From positions 1 through 37,239 of the forward strand of contig JAFUWG010000020.1 in NCBI GenBank assembly GCA_017483605.1: DNA of 37,239 bases, in the 5' to 3' direction. Origin of the DNA: Bacteroidaceae bacterium. Lineage in GTDB: Bacteria > Bacteroidota > Bacteroidia > Bacteroidales > Bacteroidaceae. The position numbers and the translations under genes were made by a program. How positions within the stretch are numbered: position 1 is the first letter of the stretch; the number at the start of each line of letters is the position of its first letter. The notes under the pieces are model-generated. The model made no database searches and had not been told where the DNA came from. It saw nothing but the letters and a program-made list of their open reading frames with translations. Shown piece after piece: positions 25,548-34,259 of this stretch.

Positions 25548-26435
25548 ATGAAAGCATTTGTTTTCCCCGGTCAGGGTGCTCAGTTCCCAGGAATGGGCAA
25601 AGACCTTTATGAGACCAATCCCGTAGCAAAAGAACTTTTTGATAAGGCAAACGAGATTCTCGGTTTTGAAATCACCAAGATTATGTTTGAGGGTACTCCA
25701 GAAGAACTCAAGCAGACCAAGGTGACTCAGCCAGCCGTTTTCCTCCACTCTGTCATTTCTGCCATCTGCCTCGGCGACGCATTCGATGCCGACATGGTGG
25801 GCGGCCACTCTCTCGGTGAGTTCTCTGCCCTCGTTGCAGCAGGTGCCCTCTCTTTCGAAGATGGTCTGAAACTCGTGTCTCAGCGTGCTCAGGCTATGCA
25901 GAAGGCTTGCGAAGCAGCCCCTTCCACCATGGCTGCCATCATCGGTCTTGACGATGCCAAGATTGAAGAAGTTTGTGCTTCCATCTCCAAGCCTGGCCAC
26001 ATCGTTGTTCCAGCCAACTACAACAACCCTGGCCAACTCGTGATTTCCGGCAACGTGGAAGCCATCAACGAGGCATGTGAAGCCCTCAAGGCAGCAGGTG
26101 CCAAGCGTGCTCTCCCACTCCCTGTGGGCGGTGCATTCCACTCTCCACTGATGCAGCCAGCCAAGGACGAACTGCAGGCAGCCATCGAGGCAACCACATT
26201 CTCTGCTCCTAAGTGCCCTGTTTATCAGAACGTAGATGCTCAGGCACACACCAACCCTGAGGAAATCAAGCAGAACCTCATCGCCCAACTCACAGCCCCT
26301 GTGAAGTGGACTTACGAGGTGCAGGCCATGATTGCCGCAGGTGCTACCGACTTCACGGAGTGTGGTCCTGGCAAGGCTCTTCAGGGCATGATTGCGAAGA
26401 TTGACCGCAACGTAACCGCACACGGAATCGCTTAG
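25548..26435 (+). CDS. fabD: Malonyl-CoA:ACP transacylase
   Basis: 295 residues. Loads malonyl groups on acyl carrier protein for fatty acid synthesis. The start at MKAFVFPGQGAQFPGMG is the family start; the in-frame ATG 72 bases upstream lies in the terminator loop. Active-site residues are S88 in GHSLGE, R113 in SQRAQAMQ and H198 in GGAFHSPLM; the C-terminal ECGPGKAL is also typical. No clear promoter is seen in the 107-base gap from rplT. It is followed after 6 bases by a GH13 gene, so the two form one transcription unit, closed by the terminator at 28146. Confidence 0.96.
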   Translation: MKAFVFPGQGAQFPGMGKDLYETNPVAKELFDKANEILGFEITKIMFEGTPEELKQTKVTQPAVFLHSVISAICLGDAFDADMVGGHSLGEFSALVAAGALSFEDGLKLVSQRAQAMQKACEAAPSTMAAIIGLDDAKIEEVCASISKPGHIVVPANYNNPGQLVISGNVEAINEACEALKAAGAKRALPLPVGGAFHSPLMQPAKDELQAAIEATTFSAPKCPVYQNVDAQAHTNPEEIKQNLIAQLTAPVKWTYEVQAMIAAGATDFTECGPGKALQGMIAKIDRNVTAHGIA

Positions 26436-26441
26436 TCGGTT

Positions 26442-28130
26442 ATGGAGAAAATCATCATATACCAAGTTCTCGCTCGCCTTTTTGGTGCCAACGCTAACAA
26501 GAACGTTAGCAATGGCACCAAAAAGGACAACGGGTGCGGTAAGATGGCAGACTTCACAGGTGCCGCCCTTGCCGAAATCAAGAAACTTGGTGCAACCCAC
26601 ATCTGGTACACGGGTCTCCTCGAGCACGCCACCAAAGCGGACTACACGCAGTATGGCATCCGAAAAGACCACCCAGCCGTCGTGAAAGGCAACGCGGGCA
26701 GTCCGTATGCCATCAAGGACTACTACGACATCGACCCCGACCTTGCCACGAAAGTGCCAGAACGCATGAAAGAGTTTGAAAACCTCGTGATGCGTACCCA
26801 TAAGGCTGACCTGAAAATGATTATCGACTTCGTGCCGAACCATGTGGCTCGGCAGTACTACTCCGATGTCAAGCCAGAAGGAGTGCGTGACCTCGGCGAA
26901 GACGATGACACCTCAGCCGCTTTCAATCCCTACAACAATTTCTACTACATTCCCGGTGCCCAGTTTTCCCCCAACTTCTCGCTTCACGATGAGGAGATGG
27001 GCGATTATGTCGAGATGCCAGCCAAGGTGACCGGCAACGACTGCTTCACACAGTGGGTGGGTCAGAACGATTGGTACGAGACCGTCAAACTCAACTATGG
27101 CGTTGACTATCAGGGCTGCAACCAACTGATTTTCTGTCCTTCCACACCCAGCACATGGCTGAAGATGCGTGACATCCTCCTCTTCTGGGCAAGCAAGGGC
27201 GTGGACGGTTTCCGTTGCGACATGGCAGAGATGGTGCCCTGCGACTTCTGGGGTTGGGTGATTCCGCAAATCAAGGCTAAACACCCCGACATCATCTTCA
27301 TTGCCGAGGTGTACAACCCGCACGAATACCGCAACTACATCTACCGCGGACGTTTCGACTACCTCTACGACAAGGTGGGGCTCTACGACAACATCCGTGC
27401 CGTCATGGGCGGCAACACTGCCACCAGCATCACTGGCTCGTGGATGAGCGTGGACGACATCCACGACCACATGCTCAACTTCCTTGAGAACCACGACGAG
27501 CAACGCATCGCCTCCAAGTTCTTCGCCGGCAATGCCGAGAAAGGCAAGCCTGCCCTGCTCGTCAGTGCCATGATGAATGTCAACCCGATGATGATTTACT
27601 TCGGCCAGGAACTGGGCGAGCAAGGCATGTACTCCGAGGGATTCAGCGGACAGGACGGACGCACGACCATCTTCGACTATTGGACCATCGACCTCATCCG
27701 TCGCTGGCGCAACAACAACAAGTTTGACGGCACGCTGCTCTCCAAAGAAGAGAAAGACCTGCAGAAGTTCTACACGAAGGTGCTGACCCTCTGCAACAAG
27801 GAGAAGGCCATCCGCGAAGGTGCTTTCTTCGACATCATGTACGTCAACTACGGCGAAGGCATGGACGAACATCGCCAATATGCCTTCCTCCGCAAGAGCG
27901 GCAAGGAACTCATCCTCGTCATTGCCAACTTTGACGACCAGCCTGCCCGTTCGTGGGTCAAGATTCCAGAACACGCCTTCAACTGCCTCGACATTCCTGT
28001 CAGCCAGGAAGAGCGTGAATGTAAAGACCTCCTCACAGGCAAAAAAGAAAAGAAAGCCCTCATCCCCGATGGAACCCTCTATGTGGAACTTCCTGCCAAC
28101 GGCGGAAAGGTGCTCAAATTCAAATTGTAA
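26442..28130 (+). CDS. GH13 alpha-amylase-family enzyme, cytoplasmic
   Basis: 562 residues with no signal peptide. The (beta/alpha)8 barrel motifs of GH13 are present: region I DFVPNH, region II GFRCDMAEM with nucleophile D260, region III FIAEVYNP with acid/base E289, region IV FLENHDEQR with D352. A C-terminal beta domain follows (VELPANGGKVLKFKL). A segment of about 25 residues near the N-terminus (ANANKNVSNGTKKDNGCGKM) looks like a loop specific to a Bacteroidetes group. Probably acts on internal glycogen or maltooligosaccharides; exact specificity is unclear. It follows fabD by 6 bases, an unusual pairing of lipid and glycan genes. Confidence 0.92.
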   Translation: MEKIIIYQVLARLFGANANKNVSNGTKKDNGCGKMADFTGAALAEIKKLGATHIWYTGLLEHATKADYTQYGIRKDHPAVVKGNAGSPYAIKDYYDIDPDLATKVPERMKEFENLVMRTHKADLKMIIDFVPNHVARQYYSDVKPEGVRDLGEDDDTSAAFNPYNNFYYIPGAQFSPNFSLHDEEMGDYVEMPAKVTGNDCFTQWVGQNDWYETVKLNYGVDYQGCNQLIFCPSTPSTWLKMRDILLFWASKGVDGFRCDMAEMVPCDFWGWVIPQIKAKHPDIIFIAEVYNPHEYRNYIYRGRFDYLYDKVGLYDNIRAVMGGNTATSITGSWMSVDDIHDHMLNFLENHDEQRIASKFFAGNAEKGKPALLVSAMMNVNPMMIYFGQELGEQGMYSEGFSGQDGRTTIFDYWTIDLIRRWRNNNKFDGTLLSKEEKDLQKFYTKVLTLCNKEKAIREGAFFDIMYVNYGEGMDEHRQYAFLRKSGKELILVIANFDDQPARSWVKIPEHAFNCLDIPVSQEERECKDLLTGKKEKKALIPDGTLYVELPANGGKVLKFKL

Positions 28131-28145
28131 AACAACAACCCATCT

Positions 28146-28185
28146 AAAAACGGGGCTTCTCACTCACTGGGAAGCCCCGTTTTTT
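28146..28185 (+). terminator. Strong intrinsic terminator of fabD-GH13 unit
   Basis: AAAAACGGGGCTTC / GAAGCCCCGTTTTT (28146-28159 with 28171-28184), 11-base loop, T-run inside the stem's end. Symmetric A/T runs mean it may work in both directions. Confidence 0.93.
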
Positions 28186-28237
28186 GTGCTTCATCCATCG
28201 GAAGCCCTGTCCTGCAAGCCACGAATCGGGGATACGC

Positions 28238-28348
28238 TCTTAAAACTAAACTTAGATTTTATAAAATTCAAGTTAGATTTATATAAATTTAAGTTCAATT
28301 TTATAAAATTTAAGTTGAATTTTATAAAATCTAAGTTTAGTTTTAAGA
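28238..28348. repeat. AT-rich palindrome built of 21-bp tandem units
   Basis: The outer 34 bases of each side are perfect reverse complements (28238-28271 with 28315-28348; ends CTTTAAAAC-like, core AACTTAGATTTTATAAAATT). Internally the sequence is also a tandem array of about 4.5 units with a 21-bp period (AAGTTxAATTTTATAAAATT). It lies between convergent genes (GH13 and DUF3078), in DNA otherwise near 50% GC. Confidence 0.9.
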
Positions 28349-28360
28349 ACGCCTACGGCA

Positions 28361-28390
28361 ATGGGCACCTCGCGAGTGCGGGATGCCCAT
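28361..28390. repeat. GC-rich hairpin downstream of the DUF3078 gene
   Basis: ATGGGCACC (28361-28369) pairs with GGATGCCCAT (28381-28390) with one bulge, and the loop holds TCGCGA-type sequence. It could serve as a factor-independent 3' end for the minus-strand DUF3078 transcript, but no T-run follows. Confidence 0.5.
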
Positions 28391-28437
28391 TTGCACGTGT
28401 GCCGAAAAGCAACGAAGGATGCCTTCAACGAGAAGGG

Positions 28438-29793
28438 TTAGAAGTTATACGCCAAGCCCAAGGTGAAGTATTCGATAAATTGGAAATAGCCCAGGGTGTG
28501 GTCGTAATAGTCGCGGCTGCGGTTGTCGTCAAATCGCCAGAGGGTATAAACCTCGCTGGTGATGTACTTGTTGAACTGGAAAGAAAGAACATTCTCCATT
28601 TCGGCTTCGGCATATTCGTAGGAGGTGAAGAAATAGCAGCGGCTTCGCCACGTGAGGCCTTTCACAATCTTGATTTGCGACTTAAATTCGATTTTAGAAC
28701 CGAAGTCCTGCTGGAAGTCCTTGCCCTTCATGTTGTAAGAGCCATGTATGGTCTCGTCGGGGGCGCTGATGTATCGCATTTTGTATGACAGCGGAAGCAA
28801 GGCGAGAGAGAAGGAATTGCCGTTTTTGAAGGTCGGCTTCCAGTCCATACCGATAGACACATAGACGTCGAGCGGCGAGATGAACTTGGAGTAAGCACGG
28901 CGGTCGTTGCTCTTGTAGCCAGGCAGGAACTGAGAATTGGCTTCTGCCGACACGGTGTAATACCAATTCTTGGCTGCCTTGATGCCCAACTTGGAGGCAA
29001 GAAGAATCTTGTCGTTGTTGGTCAGATAACGGTGGCAGGAGTCGGAAGTGGCTGTGACGAAACCCAAGCGGAGGTCGAGTTTGTTATCCCAAGTCACCTT
29101 CTTCTGGTCGTTGTAGTTGGCTTCCAGCACCAGATTGGAGAGCAGCGTCACGTTGTTGTTACCTCCCTTGTACCAGTTCTCCGAGAAGTAGTTCTGCGTG
29201 AACTGCAAAGAAAACTTTCCGCTGGTGGCCCAAAAGTTGGGCTTCTCAATCTGAATCTCCACCTCCACGTCGTCCACCACGTCAGCCACATCCTTAATTT
29301 CATCCACCTTATCATAGATGGTCTGCAAGTCTTCCGTCTTTGCCCCCACAGCCGAGGCGGGAGAGACGATGTCCTCCGAGGCAATCTGCGAGTCATAATA
29401 ATGGAAGATGTCAGGACGGGCAGCATAAGTGTCTGCCAACACATTGTCGATGCTGGCATTCAGTTGCTGGCGATAATCCATGCCGGCGGTAGTTGCCTGC
29501 TCGTTCTGCTGCCCAGGCAGGTTGTAGTTCAGCAGAAATTTGTCAGACATCGCCGAACCGTAGTACACCCCAGGCCCTACCATCCGATAAAGGTATGGCG
29601 ACATGACGCTCTCGCTCTCCCCTGCCACATCAGTCGCCTTGCGGGCAGCCTGAGAGAGTTCCTTCTTATATCGAGAGACAATGGATGATGCCGTCTTGGA
29701 GTACGCCGCAGCGGTTTTCGCATTCTGGGCACCGACAGGGAGCGAGGCGAGGAAAAGCATCCCTGCAAACAAGAAATAGGAGTTTTTATTCAT
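28438..29793 (-). CDS. DUF3078-type outer-membrane beta-barrel protein
   Basis: 451 residues from the ATG at 29793, which begins a signal peptide (MNKNSYFLFAGMLFLASLPVGA); an ATG eight codons upstream would disturb it. An N-terminal alpha/coil part (about 25-180) is followed by a chain of amphipathic beta strands with aromatic ends: FSLQFTQNYFSENWYKGGNN, VTLLSNLVLEANYN, WDNKLDLRLGFV, DVYVSIGMDWKPTF, ending in LGLAYNF, a terminal Phe as expected for an outer-membrane barrel. The NYFSENWYKGGNN stretch is typical of the DUF3078 family as I remember it. Function unknown; it may be a porin-like or assembly component. Confidence 0.8.
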   Translation of the reverse strand: MNKNSYFLFAGMLFLASLPVGAQNAKTAAAYSKTASSIVSRYKKELSQAARKATDVAGESESVMSPYLYRMVGPGVYYGSAMSDKFLLNYNLPGQQNEQATTAGMDYRQQLNASIDNVLADTYAARPDIFHYYDSQIASEDIVSPASAVGAKTEDLQTIYDKVDEIKDVADVVDDVEVEIQIEKPNFWATSGKFSLQFTQNYFSENWYKGGNNNVTLLSNLVLEANYNDQKKVTWDNKLDLRLGFVTATSDSCHRYLTNNDKILLASKLGIKAAKNWYYTVSAEANSQFLPGYKSNDRRAYSKFISPLDVYVSIGMDWKPTFKNGNSFSLALLPLSYKMRYISAPDETIHGSYNMKGKDFQQDFGSKIEFKSQIKIVKGLTWRSRCYFFTSYEYAEAEMENVLSFQFNKYITSEVYTLWRFDDNRSRDYYDHTLGYFQFIEYFTLGLAYNF

Positions 29794-29814
29794 AACTTCA
29801 TGCAATATTTTTTG

Positions 29815-29822
29815 CAAATTTA
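29815..29822 (-). promoter_or_regulatory. Candidate -7 element of DUF3078 gene
   Basis: Minus strand TAAATTTG, 21 bases before the ATG at 29793; the -33 box is poor. Confidence 0.5.
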
Positions 29823-29873
29823 GGTCTTTTTATCCATTATTCAGCATAACAGAGATAATTTCAGAGGTAAAAA

Positions 29874-29905
29874 TTTCCTATATTCGATAAAAAGCACTAA
29901 ATTTG
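29874..29905 (+). promoter_or_regulatory. Promoter of the small ribosomal-type gene
   Basis: TTTC at 29874-29877, 20-base spacer, TAAATTTG at 29898-29905, about 85 bases before the ATG at 29991. The untranslated leader is moderately long. Confidence 0.7.
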
Positions 29906-29990
29906 CACTCCGAATGAGTGTACATGACACACAGTCATGCTCCAAACGATACAAATAACCAGATTATAAACAACTAAATTTTCAACAACT

Positions 29991-30080
29991 ATGCCAAACG
30001 GTAAGAAGAAGAAAAGACACAAGATCTCTACTCACAAGCGTAAGAAGAGACTGAGAAAGAATCGTCATAAGAGCAAGTAG
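29991..30080 (+). CDS. 29-residue basic protein, AURKAIP1/COX24-like (mS38-type) ribosomal protein candidate
   Basis: Too short for usual gene calling. It reads MPNGKKKKRHKISTHKRKKR followed by nine more basic residues, with 17 Lys/Arg of 29. I recognise this as the short Bacteroidetes form of the AURKAIP1/COX24 domain; the mitochondrial relative (mS38) sits on the small ribosomal subunit. It has its own good promoter and the ATG is preceded by an A-rich stretch. A GNRA-capped hairpin begins at its stop codon, and RNase G/E lies 145 bases downstream in the same direction, so readthrough could link ribosome protein and RNA processing. Confidence 0.85.
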   Translation: MPNGKKKKRHKISTHKRKKRLRKNRHKSK

Positions 30081-30103
30081 AGTTGAGAAACTCGTTGTTT
30101 TTT
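30080..30103 (+). terminator. Weak terminator or attenuator between the small gene and RNase G/E
   Basis: GAGTT-gaga-AACTC (30080-30093) forms a small stem with a GNRA tetraloop, followed by GTTGTTTTTT. The 5-bp stem suggests partial termination, letting some transcripts continue to the RNase gene. Confidence 0.5.
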
Positions 30104-30224
30104 AAGACGGCAGAACAGAGAGCAGACCCTATAGATGAACCATCCCTGCCAAGGGGGTCACTATGCGGCTTGCTCTTTTTCTGTATCAGTAAAAACCAAC
30201 CAAACCACACAAAGGCAAGCAAAA

Positions 30225-31799
30225 ATGACCAGCGAACTTATCATCGATGCTCAGCCGAAGGAAGTGACCATCGCCCTGCTCGAAGACCAGAAATTGGTCG
30301 AGTTTCAACGGGAAGGGCAAGACAGCAAATATTCCGTAGGCAACATCTACGCCGGAAAAGTCAAGAAAATCATGCCGGCACTGAATGCATGTTTCGTCGA
30401 TGTAGGTCATGAACGCGAAGCATTTCTGCACTACCAAGATTTAGGCACACATTTTCTCTCTCTGGAGAAATATGTGAAGCAGGTGACAAGCGACCGCAGG
30501 AAACTTGCACCGATGGCGAAGGCTGTCAACCAAACAAAGTTGGAGAAATCAGGAAGCATTCAGGATGTGCTCGAACTGGGACAGGAGGTGATGGTACAAA
30601 TCACCAAAGAACCCATCAACACGAAAGGTCCGCGACTGACAGGCGAAATCTCCTTCGCAGGAAGATTTCTGGTTCTGATACCTTTTGACGAAAAGGTCAA
30701 CGTCAGTTCAAAAATCAAATCGAAAGAAGAACGTGCACGCCTGAAGCAACTCATCCAGAGCATCAAGCCCCGAAACTTCGGAGTAATCGTTAGAACCGTG
30801 GCCGAGGGAAAGAGAGCCGCCGAACTCAACAACGAACTCGGTTTGCTCGTCGAGTCATGGAACGATTGCATTGGGAAGATTCAAAAAGCAACAAGTCTGC
30901 CAGTACTTGCACACGAAGAAACTGGCCGAACCGTCTCCATGCTGCGTGACCTTTTCAACCCATCCTACGAGAGCATTCATGTGAACAGCGAGGATGTGTA
31001 CAAAGAGGTGAAAAAATATGTCAGCCTGATCGCCCCCGAGTGTGAGTCTATCGTGAAACTCTACAAGGGTAATGTGCCCATCTTCGACAACTTCGGAGTG
31101 ACGAAGCAAATCAAGTCGGGACTGGGACGAACAGTCAGTTACAAGCACGGCGCCTACCTCATCATCGAGCACACCGAGGCTCTTCACGTGGTGGATGTCA
31201 ACTCTGGCAACCGCAACCGAGGAGTCGATAATCAGGAAGACAACGCCTTCGCTGTCAACCTCGGTGCAGCAGAGGAATTGGCACGCCAACTGCGTCTGCG
31301 AGACATGGGCGGCATCATCGTGGTCGATTTCATCGACATGGACAAGGTGGAACACCGCCAGAAACTCTACGAACACATGACAGAGTTGATGAAAAACGAC
31401 CGTGCCAAGCACAACATCCTGCCTCTGAGCAAGTTCGGCCTGATGCAAATCACCCGCCAGCGAGTACGTCCCGCCATGGACATGCACGTGGATGAGGTCT
31501 GCCCTACCTGCCTAGGCAAAGGCACGATTAAGTCATCCATCCTGTTCACCGACACGCTCGAAAACAAAATCGACTACATTGTCAACAATCTTGGTCAGAA
31601 GAAGTTTAAACTCTATGTCAATCCATACGTGGAAGCCTTCATTACGAAGGGTCTCGTCAGCCTCTATCTCAGATGGCAGATGAAGTATGGATTCGGATTC
31701 AGAATCATTCCAAGCCAGGAGTTGGGTTTCCTGCAATACAAATTTATCGACCCCAAAGGCAATGAAATCATCATGCTGGAGGAAATTGAAACCCACTAA
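30225..31799 (+). CDS. rng: Ribonuclease G/E family endoribonuclease
   Basis: 524 residues from the ATG at 30225 (MTSELIIDAQPKEVTIALLE); the longer frame from 30135 adds an unlike sequence and is rejected. It has the S1 domain (IYAGKVKKIMPALNACFVDVG), an RNase H-like/DNase I-like catalytic region with the metal-binding D324 in VVDVNSGN and D368 in VVDFIDMD, and the zinc-link C426/C429 in CPTCLGKG that joins subunits. Spacing matches E. coli RNase E (D303, D346, C404, C407), without its long C-terminal scaffold, so it resembles RNase G. It processes rRNA 5' ends and decays mRNA in the cytoplasm. Confidence 0.95.
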   Translation: MTSELIIDAQPKEVTIALLEDQKLVEFQREGQDSKYSVGNIYAGKVKKIMPALNACFVDVGHEREAFLHYQDLGTHFLSLEKYVKQVTSDRRKLAPMAKAVNQTKLEKSGSIQDVLELGQEVMVQITKEPINTKGPRLTGEISFAGRFLVLIPFDEKVNVSSKIKSKEERARLKQLIQSIKPRNFGVIVRTVAEGKRAAELNNELGLLVESWNDCIGKIQKATSLPVLAHEETGRTVSMLRDLFNPSYESIHVNSEDVYKEVKKYVSLIAPECESIVKLYKGNVPIFDNFGVTKQIKSGLGRTVSYKHGAYLIIEHTEALHVVDVNSGNRNRGVDNQEDNAFAVNLGAAEELARQLRLRDMGGIIVVDFIDMDKVEHRQKLYEHMTELMKNDRAKHNILPLSKFGLMQITRQRVRPAMDMHVDEVCPTCLGKGTIKSSILFTDTLENKIDYIVNNLGQKKFKLYVNPYVEAFITKGLVSLYLRWQMKYGFGFRIIPSQELGFLQYKFIDPKGNEIIMLEEIETH

Positions 31800-31847
31800 C
31801 CTGCTTTTCAAACGAGTAAACTTCGCAGTTTTTTGACTTACAACCAA

Positions 31848-31893
31848 CAAGAAGGGAGGGATTCACACACGGTGAATCCCTCCCTTCTTGTTT
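31848..31893. terminator. Shared terminator between convergent rng and histidine kinase genes
   Basis: CAAGAAGGGAGGGATTCAC (31848-31866) pairs perfectly with GTGAATCCCTCCCTTCTTG (31872-31890), a 19-bp stem with a 5-base loop, ended by TTT on the plus side. It lies between two stops and may serve both genes. Confidence 0.8.
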
Positions 31894-31921
31894 CTCCAAA
31901 GAATTTCTCCTTGTACGAAAA

Positions 31922-34042
31922 CTAACGTGACGATGTCATAACGGGCAATGTCAGCACAAAGCGAGCACCGTTCGTATAGGTCGTGTCGAGCACAATGTCG
32001 CCGCCAAGACGACGAGCGATGGAGCGAGCCACGGTCAGACCGATGCCTGTGCCGTCATAATATTCGTCAAGTTGCACGAAACGGTCGAAGATGTGCTCTG
32101 CCTCCTCAGGCGGAATGCCGATGCCTGTGTCTTCCACCACAAAGTGGATGGTTTCATTTTTCATGTACACTTTCAGTAACACCGTCTGCAACGAAGCGTC
32201 TGCCGGCGTCTGTCCCGCAGCCACGTATGACTCCGCCGGACGAGTGAACTTCTGAGCGTTGTCAAGCAGCAGGCAAAGGGCACGGACGGCATATCGCTGA
32301 TTCGTCCTCAGCATCACATTTCCGGCACCCGCCTCTTCCTGCAATTCAAAACGAAGATGTTCGGCACGTTTGATGTTAGAGTCAGCCACCGCAATCTCCG
32401 CAATCTGCGTCGCCGACACCTTGTCGTTGCTATCGATGAACATCTGGCTGCTTGCATCAGCCAAATCCAGCATCTTATCCACCAAATTCGTGATGCGGTC
32501 CACATTGTCCGTGATGTGCTGTCCAATCTCTTCCTTCTCAGCATCTTCCATCGACACGCCCGGCATGGTAATGATTTGTGTGAAGCCCGACAAAATGTTG
32601 AGCGGAGTACGTATCTCGTGCGAAATCTGCTGAATGAAATCGGTCTTCATACGAGAAGATTCCTCTGCACGGGCATTCGCCACCACCAGTTCCTCATTCT
32701 TTCGCTCCAATTGTGCGTTGCTTCGTGCCAACTGAACATTCTTCAGTTTCAGGCGTTTGGCAGAACGGCGATACTGGATGAAAAGCAACAACAGCGCCAG
32801 AGCCACCAAGGTGATGATGATGATGATGAAGCGGCTGGTTTGCATGTGTTTCTGCATTTCCAGTTCGTCCACCTTGAAGAGCGTGTTCAACTCGTTCAAC
32901 TGCGTGCGTGAACTGGACGTGTTGAGCGAATCGCTCAGTTCCAATGTGCGTTTGTATGCCTCTGCTGCCTCCTGATACCGTCCCGATGCCATGAAGATTT
33001 GAGCACGCTGACGGTGCACCGGAATCAACGTCGGCTTATCATCAATCTCGTCGCACATCCGCACTCGCTCGGTGTTCAACTCGATGGCCTTGTCATACTG
33101 ACCCGTCAACAAATAATACTGAGCCTTGTAGTAAAGCACATACAACCATTCAAAAGCCTCCTTGCTGGTGAGTCGTTCCGCCTCGTCAATCATCTGCCGA
33201 GCCTCATTCAGTTTGCCCTGACCCAGCAGCGACTGAGTGCGTGCGATGTAGTAGTTGCCCATCACCGCCGTCTGGTCACGCTCCCCTTCCTTCTTTCGCT
33301 TGCTCTCGATGTACTTCCACCAGTTCCCCGCCTCTTTGTCCAGCCGCTTATAGTCCTTCTTGGCTTCGAGAGCATCGCAGAAATAAGGGTAGAAGTCCAA
33401 GACAAACGCTTCCTTGTCAGATAAATCGTCCATCAGCGGAAGACACTTCTCGTAGGCAGCCACCGACTCGTCATAGTGTCCCATGCTGAAGTAGATGTTT
33501 CCCATATTGAAATAGGCAACCGCCTGTCCGTAAACGTCCTTTTCTTTCACCGCCACATCGTGCATCGTCTCCACCTCACGCAAAGCCGTGTTGTATTTTC
33601 CCGTGATGTGATACGTACACACCAGCAGATGCCACGCCTCGAAATATTTTCGGCGGAGTTTGTTTGCCTTGCAAAAATCCATGGCTATCGGCACTTCAAC
33701 ATAAACCGAGTCGTAAAGAGCCGCATTGAAAAAGTCCGTGATTTTGTTCTGCCGTGCCAAAGCCTCACCCTCCACATCTTTCCGCTCATGGGCATCCTTG
33801 AGCCAGTCGTCCAGAATCTGCATTTGCAGATTGAAATCGCCCAACGAAAGACTCTTGTTGTAGAGAGCCCCCCATGCCAACATGCGGGCTTCGCCCTTCT
33901 GTTGAGGGATGATGTTCCAGAGCGAGTCCATCACCTTCAAGGCACGGTCGCTGTCACTTTCTTCTGCCATGCTTGCAGCAGAAAACATCAACAGAAAAAA
34001 TACACTTAACAGATAACGAAAATAGGTTTTAAGGCTGTACAT
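31922..34042 (-). CDS. TPR-containing membrane sensor histidine kinase
   Basis: 706 residues from the ATG at 34042, which starts a signal sequence (YFRYLLSVFFLLMFSAASMA). About 350 residues of TPR-like helix pairs in the periplasm (YGQAVAYFNMGNIYFSMGHY, IPVHRQRAQIFMASGRYQEA) are followed by one transmembrane helix (FIIIIITLVALALLLLFIQY), a coiled coil (RSNAQLERKNEELV) and HisKA with phosphoacceptor H475 in ISHEIRTPLNIL. The HATPase has an N-box-like LLLDNAQKF and the EDTGIGIPPEEA and GTGIGLTVARSI boxes. It ends without a receiver. No response regulator is adjacent: an orphan sensor. The ligand is unknown; TPR sensor kinases are frequent in Bacteroidetes. Confidence 0.92.
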   Translation of the reverse strand: MYSLKTYFRYLLSVFFLLMFSAASMAEESDSDRALKVMDSLWNIIPQQKGEARMLAWGALYNKSLSLGDFNLQMQILDDWLKDAHERKDVEGEALARQNKITDFFNAALYDSVYVEVPIAMDFCKANKLRRKYFEAWHLLVCTYHITGKYNTALREVETMHDVAVKEKDVYGQAVAYFNMGNIYFSMGHYDESVAAYEKCLPLMDDLSDKEAFVLDFYPYFCDALEAKKDYKRLDKEAGNWWKYIESKRKKEGERDQTAVMGNYYIARTQSLLGQGKLNEARQMIDEAERLTSKEAFEWLYVLYYKAQYYLLTGQYDKAIELNTERVRMCDEIDDKPTLIPVHRQRAQIFMASGRYQEAAEAYKRTLELSDSLNTSSSRTQLNELNTLFKVDELEMQKHMQTSRFIIIIITLVALALLLLFIQYRRSAKRLKLKNVQLARSNAQLERKNEELVVANARAEESSRMKTDFIQQISHEIRTPLNILSGFTQIITMPGVSMEDAEKEEIGQHITDNVDRITNLVDKMLDLADASSQMFIDSNDKVSATQIAEIAVADSNIKRAEHLRFELQEEAGAGNVMLRTNQRYAVRALCLLLDNAQKFTRPAESYVAAGQTPADASLQTVLLKVYMKNETIHFVVEDTGIGIPPEEAEHIFDRFVQLDEYYDGTGIGLTVARSIARRLGGDIVLDTTYTNGARFVLTLPVMTSSR

Positions 34043-34183
34043 GTAGTCTATTTTTACGTATTCCGTGGCTAAGTTACAACTTTTTTTTGCAACGACCTTC
34101 ATTTTCCTCCACTTTTTTCATTTTTTCCTATCATTTCCCTCCCTCTCAGCCCCTGCCTTATCCTCAAATGAACTGATGTGGGC

Positions 34184-34228
34184 AAAAACCATGTGCCCGA
34201 CACATATTTAAATAATGTATCGGGCACA
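34184..34228 (-). terminator. Intrinsic terminator of the DnaJ-class gene
   Basis: Minus strand TGTGCCCGATACAT / ATGTGTCGGGCACA (34228-34215 with 34205-34192), one T-G wobble, 9-base loop, followed by GGTTTTTG. It ends the unit 30 bases past the stop at 34260. Confidence 0.85.
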
Positions 34229-34259
34229 CACGTTCTGTGATGTCTATGAAGTGAAAAAA

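Larger units (their letters stand above)
28131..28437. other. Convergent intergenic region
   Basis: Holds the fabD-GH13 terminator, the 21-bp AT-rich palindrome and a GC-rich hairpin (28361-28390). No gene is seen. Confidence 0.7.

Noticed and set aside
26442-28130. GH13 gene as a secreted starch-utilisation enzyme (SusA/SusG-like)
   Set aside because: No signal peptide or lipobox and no sus genes nearby; it starts directly with the barrel.
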